Assembly: GCA_026387455.1 (NCBI GenBank)
Contig: JAPLLR010000012.1
Location: forward strand, 1 to 41,871
DNA length: 41,871 nucleotides
Direction: 5' to 3'
Origin: Candidatus Omnitrophota bacterium
GTDB lineage: Bacteria; Omnitrophota; Gorgyraeia; Gygaellales; Profunditerraquicolaceae
The stretch's first letter is position 1. Every line of letters begins with the position of its first letter. Shown here one piece after another: positions 15,989 through 22,569 of the stretch. The notes beneath the pieces are model-generated. The model was not told the origin of the DNA and ran no database searches. It was given only the letters and a program-made list of their open reading frames with translations. A program made the position numbers and the translations under genes.

Positions 15989-17239
15989 GTGAAAAAAAAC
16001 TTAGCAGTTGTAATCTTAGCAGCAGGTAAAAGCACACGCATGAAGTCCGAGACTCCCAAGGTGCTGCATCCTTTGTGCGGCAGGCCGATGCTGGAGTATG
16101 TTTTAGACCTGGTAAAAACTCTTAGGCCGAAGAAGACAATCGTGGTTTTAGGCTATAAGCAGCAAGAGGTGCGTAAGTGTCTGGGCACAGGTGTTACCGC
16201 AGTAGTTCAAAAGTCGCTTTGCGGAACCGCGGATGCGGTGAAAACCGCGCTGCCGGCATTAAAAGGATTCAAAGGCACGGTGCTAGTGCTTTATGGGGAT
16301 ACACCTCTACTACAGAAAGAGACCGTATCTAAGCTTCTTAAATACCATGTAGAAAATAATGTGGATGCCACGCTGCTTACCGGTAATCTGAAAAAGCCCG
16401 CTGGCTACGGCAGGATCCTGCGCGACAAGCTGGCGAATGTCTGCGCGATAGTCGAAGAAAAAGACGCCGATGATTTTGAAAAGGCGATAAAAGAGGTCAA
16501 TACCGGGATCATCTGTTTTAATAACGATAAATTAGCCGCTGCCCTAAAGCAAGTTAGGCCGGATAACCGTAAAAAAGAATATTATTTGACTGATACGATA
16601 AATATTATGTATAAGTCGGGCTGCCTGGTGGATGCGGTGAAGCTAATAGATATTAATGAAGCGCTGGGGATCAATACACGTGCTGAATTATCCAAGGCAA
16701 ATTCTGTGATGTGCTCTCGGATCAATGAAAGATACATGCTCGATGGCGTTAGTATTGTGGATCCGGCGTCGACCTTTATTGCCTGGGGCACTAAAATCGG
16801 ATTAGATACGACGATTTATCCCTTTACAGTCATCGAAAATGATGTTAATATTGGAAAACACTGTGCGGTCGGCCCGTTCTGTCATTTACGTGAAGGAACG
16901 CGCCTTGCGGATGACACGCTAATCGGTAACTTCATTGAAATCACCCGCTCGTCCATCGGCCCAAAGACCATCGCAAAGCATTTCTCCTATATCGGTGACA
17001 CCCACGTAGGAAAGCTTGCCAATATCGGTGCCGGAACTGTTGTCGCTAATTTTGACGGAATAAACAAGCACAGGACAAAGATTTCAGACGGCGCGCTTAT
17101 CGGCTCAGACACGATTCTGGTAGCTCCGGTTAGTGTAGGTAAGAATGCGACCACCGGCGCAGGGAGTGTTGTGACCAAAAACGTACCCGCAAAGACAATT
17201 GTTGCCGGAGTGCCGGCAAGATTTTTAAGGAAGAAATAA
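15989..17239 (+). CDS. glmU: Bifunctional GlmU (N-acetylglucosamine-1-P uridyltransferase / GlcN-1-P acetyltransferase)
   Basis: A 416-residue enzyme that makes UDP-GlcNAc for peptidoglycan and lipid A. The uridyltransferase signature LAAGKSTRMKSETPKVLHPL is at residues 10-29 with VLYGDTPLL later. The left-handed beta-helix acetyltransferase domain keeps the residues used in catalysis: the His and Tyr in KHFSYIGD, the Asn in VVANFDG and the Lys in INKHRT. It is about 40 residues shorter than E. coli GlmU, mainly in the C-terminal tail. The start is GTG 15989 with CAGGAGAG ahead. Its product feeds the lpx genes at 25529-29483. Confidence 0.94.
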   Translation: MKKNLAVVILAAGKSTRMKSETPKVLHPLCGRPMLEYVLDLVKTLRPKKTIVVLGYKQQEVRKCLGTGVTAVVQKSLCGTADAVKTALPALKGFKGTVLVLYGDTPLLQKETVSKLLKYHVENNVDATLLTGNLKKPAGYGRILRDKLANVCAIVEEKDADDFEKAIKEVNTGIICFNNDKLAAALKQVRPDNRKKEYYLTDTINIMYKSGCLVDAVKLIDINEALGINTRAELSKANSVMCSRINERYMLDGVSIVDPASTFIAWGTKIGLDTTIYPFTVIENDVNIGKHCAVGPFCHLREGTRLADDTLIGNFIEITRSSIGPKTIAKHFSYIGDTHVGKLANIGAGTVVANFDGINKHRTKISDGALIGSDTILVAPVSVGKNATTGAGSVVTKNVPAKTIVAGVPARFLRKK

Positions 17240-17257
17240 ATCTAACCCGAGGACAAT

Positions 17258-18199
17258 ATGGATAAAATTGCGGTATTCAGCGGTAATGCCCATCCGGAAT
17301 TGGCTAAGGATATCTGCAAGTGCCTGAAGGTAAAGCTTGCAGACGCTATGGTGACAACATTCAGTGAGGGCGAGATACGCGTCAAGATCAACGATAACGT
17401 GCGCGGCAAAGACGTGTTTATCGTGCAGCCGACATGTCCTCCGTCTAACCACAACCTGATGGAGCTTTTGATTATGATCGACGCGCTTAAGCGCGCATCA
17501 GCCATGAGGATCACCGCAGTGATGCCTTATTTTGGCTATGCCCGGCAGGACAGAAAAGACCAGCCGCGCGTCCCGATCACCGCTAAATTAGTGGCTAATC
17601 TTGTGACTGTCGCCGGAGCAAACCGGGTACTGACCATGGACCTGCACGCTGGTCAGATCCAGGGTTTCTTTGATATTCCGCTGGACCATTTATTCTCGGT
17701 AAACGTTTTTATCGATTATTTCAATAAAAAGAAAATGACTAATGTGGTAGTAGTTTCGCCCGATGTAGGTGGGATCAAGACGGCCCGCGCTTACGCCAAG
17801 CGCCTGGGCGCAAGCCTTGCCATTATCGACAAACGCCGGGAGTCGCCGGAAAAGACCGAGGCCATGCATATATTAGGTACGGTTGCCGGTAAGAACGCTA
17901 TTATTGTCGATGACTTGGTGGCCACCGGAAGCTCTCTGATTGAGGCTGCTGAGACCTTAAAGAAAGCAAAAGCAAAAAGCGTCATCGCTGCCATTGCTCA
18001 CGGAGTTTTGTCGGGGCCGGCAATTGAGCGTCTGGATAAATGCGCAGCGCTTGAGAAGCTGCTTATTTCCGACAGCATCCCGCTGGGTGAAGAAAAGAAG
18101 CACCGCAAAATTGAAGTCCTGTCGGTTGCAAACCTGATGTGCGAGGCGATAAAAAGGATTCATAACGAAGAGTCAATCAGTTGTTTATTTACTAATTAA
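17258..18199 (+). CDS. prs: Ribose-phosphate pyrophosphokinase (PRPP synthase)
   Basis: A 313-residue class I PRPP synthase that converts ribose 5-phosphate and ATP into PRPP for nucleotides, histidine and tryptophan. FSGNAHPELAKDI, the ATP-site VMPYFGYARQDRK, the LTMDLHAGQIQGFF segment and SPDVGG are typical. The PRPP-binding loop reads VDDLVATGSS instead of the more usual VDDMIDTAGT, a tolerated variation. It follows glmU by 18 bases in the conserved operon and precedes a bulged hairpin before rplY. Confidence 0.96.
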   Translation: MDKIAVFSGNAHPELAKDICKCLKVKLADAMVTTFSEGEIRVKINDNVRGKDVFIVQPTCPPSNHNLMELLIMIDALKRASAMRITAVMPYFGYARQDRKDQPRVPITAKLVANLVTVAGANRVLTMDLHAGQIQGFFDIPLDHLFSVNVFIDYFNKKKMTNVVVVSPDVGGIKTARAYAKRLGASLAIIDKRRESPEKTEAMHILGTVAGKNAIIVDDLVATGSSLIEAAETLKKAKAKSVIAAIAHGVLSGPAIERLDKCAALEKLLISDSIPLGEEKKHRKIEVLSVANLMCEAIKRIHNEESISCLFTN

Positions 18200-18247
18200 A
18201 AACACCCGGCCTTAATAGGATAGGCCGGTGTTTCACTTGCTGTGAAA
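18200..18247 (+). promoter_or_regulatory. Overlapping hairpins between prs and rplY (terminator-like / RBS-masking)
   Basis: Hairpin 1 pairs AAACACCCGGCCT (18200-18212) with AGGCCGGTGTTT (18222-18233), with one bulged C. Hairpin 2 is TTTCAC (18231-18236), loop TTGCT, GTGAAA (18242-18247). They share bases 18231-18233, so they compete, and hairpin 2 covers the start of the rplY ribosome binding site AAAGGAG (18245-18251). It may set the level of rplY relative to prs. Confidence 0.5.
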
Positions 18248-18256
18248 GGAGTTGCT

Positions 18257-18964
18257 ATGGAAGAGTTATTTCTGGATGCAGAGCAGAGACAGGGTACAGG
18301 AAGAGCCGCAGCCAAGGACTTGCGGGACGCGGGGTTTGTGCCGGCAGTAGTCTATTCGGATGGCAAGAATTCCATGCCCATTAAGTTGTCCCACAGGCAG
18401 CTAGTGCAGCTGGTGCACCAGCACCGCATTGAAAGTGCTGTCATTAATTTAAAAATTAAAGAGGATAAAAAGGCCAAGCGGCCGTGCCTGATAAAAGAGA
18501 TCCAGTATCATCCGGTGTTGGGTGAGATCGTGCACGTGGATTTCAACGAGATTTCTCTGACCAAAGTGATCAAGGTTAATGTGCCGGTTACTGCCAAGGG
18601 CGAAGCTGTAGGCGTTAAGCAGGAGGGTGGTTCTCTTGAGCATATCCTCTGGGAGCTGGAAGTGGAGTGTTTACCTACAGCAATACCTAAGGATATTGAA
18701 GTGGATATCACGGCATTGAAGATGGGTGATTCTATCCACGTCAAGGATGTTGTTGCGCCTTCCGGGGTAAAGATTCTTAATGATCCAAGCTCCATTGTGC
18801 TGACGGTTGCCGCGCCGATGAAGGAAGAAGTCGCAGTACCGGTCGAGGGCGAAGCGACTCAGGAGCCGGAAGTTATCAAGGAAAAGAAGGAAGTTCCTGC
18901 TGAAGGCGTTGCTGCCGAAGGCAAGGAAGGTAAAGAAGGTAAAGAAGGTAAAGAAAAGAAATGA
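18257..18964 (+). CDS. rplY: 50S ribosomal protein L25 (CTC family)
   Basis: A 235-residue long-form L25/CTC protein that binds 5S rRNA. The L25 domain covers about residues 1-95 (RQGTGRAAAKDLRDAGFVPA, then HPVLGEIVHVDF) and the TL5/CTC C-terminal domain follows to about 190. The last 35 residues are a low-complexity, charged tail with GKEGKEGKEGKEKK. The start is ATG 18257, six bases after AAAGGAG; a GTG at 18242 would lie in the hairpin that precedes the site. Its stop overlaps the pth start (ATGA). Confidence 0.94.
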   Translation: MEELFLDAEQRQGTGRAAAKDLRDAGFVPAVVYSDGKNSMPIKLSHRQLVQLVHQHRIESAVINLKIKEDKKAKRPCLIKEIQYHPVLGEIVHVDFNEISLTKVIKVNVPVTAKGEAVGVKQEGGSLEHILWELEVECLPTAIPKDIEVDITALKMGDSIHVKDVVAPSGVKILNDPSSIVLTVAAPMKEEVAVPVEGEATQEPEVIKEKKEVPAEGVAAEGKEGKEGKEGKEKK

Positions 18965-19539
18965 AGTTGATCGTCGGATTAGGGAATCCTGGCGATACCT
19001 ATATAGATTCGCGGCACAATATCGGTTTTTCTGTAGTGGATTGTTTAAGCAAAGAGGCAAAGTGTTCTTTCAAAAGAGATAGAGGTATGTTCGCCCTGAC
19101 TTGCCGGGCGAAGCTGGGGTTAAAGGATGTGATTCTGGCAAAGCCGGTTACATTTATGAACCTTTCCGGAGGTGCAGTCAAGGCACTGATCAGGAAATAT
19201 AAAGTTGAGGTAGGCGAGCTATTGGTGGTTTGCGACGATCTGGATTTGGAGTTAGGTCGGATTAGGATCAGGCCTTCGGGGTCCTCCGGAGGGCATCACG
19301 GTTTAGAGTCCATAATCGGCTCGATTCAAAGCAATGAGTTCGCGCGTCTGCGTGTGGGTATTGGCAGGCCGCATCCGGGAGTGGACACTAGCGATTATGT
19401 CTTGGCGCGTTTCACCAGGCGCGAAATTGAATTAGTGGATAAAGCCGTACAAATTGCGGCAGCTTGTGTTAATTCTTGGGTTGCAGGCAATATTCAGGAA
19501 ACCATGAACGTATTCAACAAAAGAAGTAGAGAGGAGTAA
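18961..19539 (+). CDS. pth: Peptidyl-tRNA hydrolase
   Basis: A 192-residue Pth that cleaves peptides from prematurely released peptidyl-tRNA. VGLGNPGDTYIDSRHNIGF holds the catalytic His, KPVTFMNLSGGAV holds the conserved Asn, and VVCDDLDLELGRIR holds the catalytic Asp. The PSGSSGGHHGLESII loop and the LRVGIGRP segment complete the pattern. It overlaps rplY by 4 bases and precedes rpsF by 6, so translation-quality and ribosomal genes share a transcript. Confidence 0.96.
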   Translation: MKLIVGLGNPGDTYIDSRHNIGFSVVDCLSKEAKCSFKRDRGMFALTCRAKLGLKDVILAKPVTFMNLSGGAVKALIRKYKVEVGELLVVCDDLDLELGRIRIRPSGSSGGHHGLESIIGSIQSNEFARLRVGIGRPHPGVDTSDYVLARFTRREIELVDKAVQIAAACVNSWVAGNIQETMNVFNKRSREE

Positions 19540-19545
19540 AAGAAG

Positions 19546-19833
19546 ATGAACAGGTACGAAGCATTGTTTATCGTCAATCCGGAGCTATCAGAAGAAGAGC
19601 GTAAATCTCTTTTTGTCCATTTGCATGACGCGGTGACCAAGTATCACGGCACTGTTTCTCAGGGTGCTGTTTGGGCAGAAAAGAAGAAGCTGTATTTCCC
19701 CATTAATAAGCATAATGACGGGGTTTACTATTTGATGAATTTTCAGTCTCCCGGTGAGGCGATTAAGGATATCAATCACGCCTATACGCTCAATGAGAAT
19801 GTATTACGTGTGCTTATATCGAGATTAGAGTGA
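19546..19833 (+). CDS. rpsF: 30S ribosomal protein S6
   Basis: A 95-residue S6 with the typical MNRYEALFIVNPELSEEE start and the AEKKKLYFPINKH segment, followed by YTLNENVLRVLI. In the 30S subunit it pairs with S18, encoded at 20381. It is separated from ssb by 99 bases that contain a fold-back repeat, unusual inside the otherwise tight rpsF-ssb-rpsR operon. A GAGGAG ribosome binding site sits at the end of pth. Confidence 0.95.
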   Translation: MNRYEALFIVNPELSEEERKSLFVHLHDAVTKYHGTVSQGAVWAEKKKLYFPINKHNDGVYYLMNFQSPGEAIKDINHAYTLNENVLRVLISRLE

Positions 19834-19843
19834 TAGGGATTTT

Positions 19844-19917
19844 ACCCCTGCTCATAATCGCCGCAAAGTTTCCTTCGTAAACTTTGCAGGCATTCGCAGG
19901 GGTGATTCCCTGAAGGA
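19844..19917. repeat. Fold-back repeat copy B with 3' tail hairpin, in rpsF-ssb gap
   Basis: Outer stem ACCCCTGC (19844-19851) / GCAGGGGT (19896-19903); left loop TCATAATCGCC (19852-19862); inner stem GCAAAGTTT (19863-19871) / AAACTTTGC (19879-19887); right loop AGGCATTC (19888-19895). The inner stem equals that of copy A while the outer stem differs yet still pairs. A tail hairpin TTCC-CTGAA-GGAA follows. Confidence 0.88.
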
Positions 19918-19932
19918 AAAAGAGAGGAATCT

Positions 19933-20391
19933 ATGGCTAGTATAAATAAAGTGTTGTTGATGGGTAACCTTACCAAGGACCCGGAATTGCGTTATACCCC
20001 GCAAGGGATGGCTGTAGTGAATCTTCGTCTTGCGGTGAACAGAAAGTACCGTACTAAGACGCAGGAGATGAAGGAAGAAGTGTGCTTCATCACTGTGGTG
20101 GTTTGGAACAAGCAGGCGGAGGCCTGCAATCAATACTTGCATAAAGGAAGCCCGATATTTGTTGAGGGTATGCTGCAGTCGCGCTCTTGGGACGATGCAT
20201 CGGGACAGAAGCGTAGCGTCATCGATGTGCGGGCGGATCGCGTCCAGTTTATGGGTCAGGCTCCGTCGAAGGGCGCGGTAGTTGGGGCGCCTTCAGCAGC
20301 GATAGCGGCAGAGGCGGAGGATCTATCTCAAGAATCGTCAACTGAGGCAACATGGTTAGAAGAAAGCGAGGGTGATTCGCATGAAGGTTAA
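19933..20391 (+). CDS. ssb: Single-stranded DNA-binding protein
   Basis: A 152-residue SSB. The OB fold is clear in INKVLLMGNLTKDPELRYTP, FITVVVWNKQAEA and GSPIFVEGMLQSRSWDD. After about residue 110 comes a disordered acidic tail. The canonical C-terminal tip (DDDIPF-like), which recruits repair and replication proteins, is absent; the protein ends ESEGDSHEG. Its last 11 bases overlap the start of rpsR. Either this lineage uses another tip or a second SSB exists elsewhere. It lies in the conserved order rpsF-ssb-rpsR. Confidence 0.94.
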   Translation: MASINKVLLMGNLTKDPELRYTPQGMAVVNLRLAVNRKYRTKTQEMKEEVCFITVVVWNKQAEACNQYLHKGSPIFVEGMLQSRSWDDASGQKRSVIDVRADRVQFMGQAPSKGAVVGAPSAAIAAEAEDLSQESSTEATWLEESEGDSHEG

Positions 20392-20704
20392 ACAAAAGTC
20401 AACAACACGTACAGGCGGACGCGGCGGTAAATTGGGCGCTAAGGGAGCCAAAGGCGGACGCGGCGGAAAGACTGCTTTTAAAAAACGCGATACTTTAGGG
20501 CTGCGCAAGAAATTCTGCCGGCTTTGCCAAGATAAAGTCAACAATCTGGATTATAAGGATTCAAAGAAGCTTGAGATGTATATCCGCGACCGCGCCAAGA
20601 TGGTTCCCCGGCGTGTATCCGGAGCCTGCGCCAAGCATCAGCGTCGCATTGCCGAGGCGATTAAAAAGGCGCGGTTCATGTCACTTATACCGTACGTTCG
20701 TTAA
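20381..20704 (+). CDS. rpsR: 30S ribosomal protein S18
   Basis: A 107-residue S18 with a long basic Gly/Lys/Arg-rich extension (residues 1-40, repeats of GGRGG and GAKG) before the core. The core shows KKFCRLCQDKVNNLDYKD, a probable zinc site with CRLC and CAKH, and the end MSLIPYVR. I chose ATG 20381, eight bases after GCGAGGG; a GTG at 20372 would add three residues. It overlaps ssb by 11 bases. Confidence 0.94.
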   Translation: MKVKQKSTTRTGGRGGKLGAKGAKGGRGGKTAFKKRDTLGLRKKFCRLCQDKVNNLDYKDSKKLEMYIRDRAKMVPRRVSGACAKHQRRIAEAIKKARFMSLIPYVR

Positions 20705-20730
20705 CTAAAGATTTATTAAAGAGGTGCACT

Positions 20731-21174
20731 ATGGAAGTTATTTTGAAGCAGGATGTGGTAAAGCTGGGAAAACTCGGAGATTTGGTCAAGGTCAAGGATG
20801 GCTTTGCTCATAATTTTCTTATACCTAAGGGCCTGGCGGTCCCCGTTACCTCTTCAAACTTAAAAAGGTTTGAGCAGGAAAAGCAGCATAAAGTTGTGGC
20901 CCAGGAGAAGCTTAAGAAAGAAGCCTTGCAGTTGAAGGATAAATTAGCCGGGTTGTCTTTGACTATCGCGGCTTTAGTGCAGGAAGATGAGAAACTGTAC
21001 GGCAGCATTGCCAGCCACGATATCGCCCAGGCTTTAAAAGAAGAGGGGTTGGAGATCGATAAGAATATCATCTTACTTGGAGAGCCGATTAAGGCTCTTG
21101 GTATCTACGAAGTTGATGTAAAGCTACATCCGGAAGTGCCGGCAAAAGTAAAAGTCTGGATTGTCAAGAAATAG
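20731..21174 (+). CDS. rplI: 50S ribosomal protein L9
   Basis: A 147-residue L9 of normal length. The N-terminal rRNA-binding domain shows VILKQDVVKLGKLGDLVKVK and GFAHNFLIPKGLAVP; a long connecting helix rich in Lys and Glu follows, then the C-terminal domain with KLYGSIASHDIAQAL. It has its own AAAGAGGTG ribosome binding site. It precedes dnaB by 5 bases, the usual arrangement. Confidence 0.96.
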   Translation: MEVILKQDVVKLGKLGDLVKVKDGFAHNFLIPKGLAVPVTSSNLKRFEQEKQHKVVAQEKLKKEALQLKDKLAGLSLTIAALVQEDEKLYGSIASHDIAQALKEEGLEIDKNIILLGEPIKALGIYEVDVKLHPEVPAKVKVWIVKK

Positions 21175-21179
21175 ACGCC

Positions 21180-22526
21180 ATGCCTAACGAAATGATCCTC
21201 GATAAGATTCCGCCTCAGAATCTTGAGGCTGAGATGGCGGTGCTGGGCTCCCTGCTTATTGATGAGGAGGCCATATCTACTGCCGCCGAAAAACTCACCG
21301 CGGATTCCTTTTATAAAGACACACATCGTAAGATCTTTGAAGCGATGCTCAATCTTTACGCCGCCAATAAAGCGGTGGACCTGATCACTCTGACTGACGC
21401 GCTCAAACGTAGCGCTGTTCTTGACGCCGTGGGAGGAGGGAGTTTTCTGACTGCATTAGCAAACGCCGTTCCCACTGCCGCCAATATTAATCACTACATC
21501 ACAATTGTCAAAGAAAAAAGTATTCTGCGTTCCCTCATCACCAATTCCACAAAGATTGTTTCCATGTGTTTTGAGAGCGATGGCAACATCGCTCAGGTTG
21601 TGGATAACGCCGAGCAACTTATTTTTGAGGTGCGTGACACCAAGGCCTCTACCGGGAGCTATGTCCCGCTTAAAGAGATTATCAAGGACGGGATCGAAAA
21701 GATAGATTTACTGTACCAGAAGAAGGCACATGTTACCGGAATTCCGACAGGCTACATTGATTTCGATATCAAGACCGCAGGCCTCCAATCGTCAGACCTG
21801 ATTATTATTGCCGGAAGGCCTTCCATGGGTAAGAGCGCTTTTGCTTTAGGTATAGCTGAATATGCCGGGGTGGTGGAAAAGATTCCCACCGCGGTGTTTA
21901 GTCTGGAAATGTCAAAGGAGCAGTTGGTGCAAAGGCTTCTGTGCGCTCACGCCAAAGTGGATGCGCATAAGGTGCGTACTGGATATCTTGCGACATCTGA
22001 CTGGCCTCGGCTTACCGCGGCAGCGGGAAAGTTATCTGAAGCCCCGATATTCATAGATGACACTCCGGCGATTTCAGTTATGGAATTACGCGCTAAGGCG
22101 CGCCGCCTGAAATTACAGCAGGACATTAAACTCATCATTGTAGACTACTTACAGCTTATGCGCGGCACTACTAGCAGCGCGGAAAGCCGCCAGCAGGAGA
22201 TTTCCGAGATATCCCGTTCGCTTAAGGCTTTGGCCCGTGAGCTGAATGTTCCAATCATTGCCATCAGCCAGCTTTCGCGCGCGGTTGAGTCGCGCACTGA
22301 CCACCGGCCGCAGCTTTCGGACTTAAGGGAATCAGGCGCTATTGAGCAGGACGCGGATGTGGTGGTCCTGATCTTGCGTGAGGAGTATTATAATCCCACT
22401 CCGGATAATCAGGGTATAGCCGAGATCATGATCGCCAAGCAGCGCAACGGCCCGGCTGGTATCTCGGTTAAGCTGGCATTTATCAAGGAATACACGCGCT
22501 TTGAGAATATAGCGCATATAGAGTAG
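21180..22526 (+). CDS. dnaB: Replicative DNA helicase DnaB
   Basis: A 448-residue hexameric helicase that unwinds DNA ahead of the replisome. The N-terminal domain begins PPQNLEAEMAVLGSLLIDEEA. The RecA-like domain has Walker A GRPSMGKSAFAL, Walker B LIIVDYLQLM, the H4 segment ISQLSRAVESR and the arginine-finger region AKQRNGPAG. No intein is present. The ribosome binding site is weak and the gene is 5 bases from rplI. It ends the ribosomal-replication run; the next promoter lies directly after its stop. Confidence 0.96.
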   Translation: MPNEMILDKIPPQNLEAEMAVLGSLLIDEEAISTAAEKLTADSFYKDTHRKIFEAMLNLYAANKAVDLITLTDALKRSAVLDAVGGGSFLTALANAVPTAANINHYITIVKEKSILRSLITNSTKIVSMCFESDGNIAQVVDNAEQLIFEVRDTKASTGSYVPLKEIIKDGIEKIDLLYQKKAHVTGIPTGYIDFDIKTAGLQSSDLIIIAGRPSMGKSAFALGIAEYAGVVEKIPTAVFSLEMSKEQLVQRLLCAHAKVDAHKVRTGYLATSDWPRLTAAAGKLSEAPIFIDDTPAISVMELRAKARRLKLQQDIKLIIVDYLQLMRGTTSSAESRQQEISEISRSLKALARELNVPIIAISQLSRAVESRTDHRPQLSDLRESGAIEQDADVVVLILREEYYNPTPDNQGIAEIMIAKQRNGPAGISVKLAFIKEYTRFENIAHIE

Positions 22527-22533
22527 ATTCTTA

Positions 22534-22562
22534 TTGCAATTCCTCCTTAATTCCTATATAAT
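22534..22562 (+). promoter_or_regulatory. Promoter of bamA envelope operon, apparently leaderless
   Basis: TTGCAA (22534-22539), 17-base spacer, TATAAT (22557-22562). The bamA ATG starts at 22570, so transcription starting 7 bases after the -10 box would begin at or within a base of the start codon. No ribosome binding site could fit on such a transcript. Confidence 0.65.
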
Positions 22563-22569
22563 ACCCACA

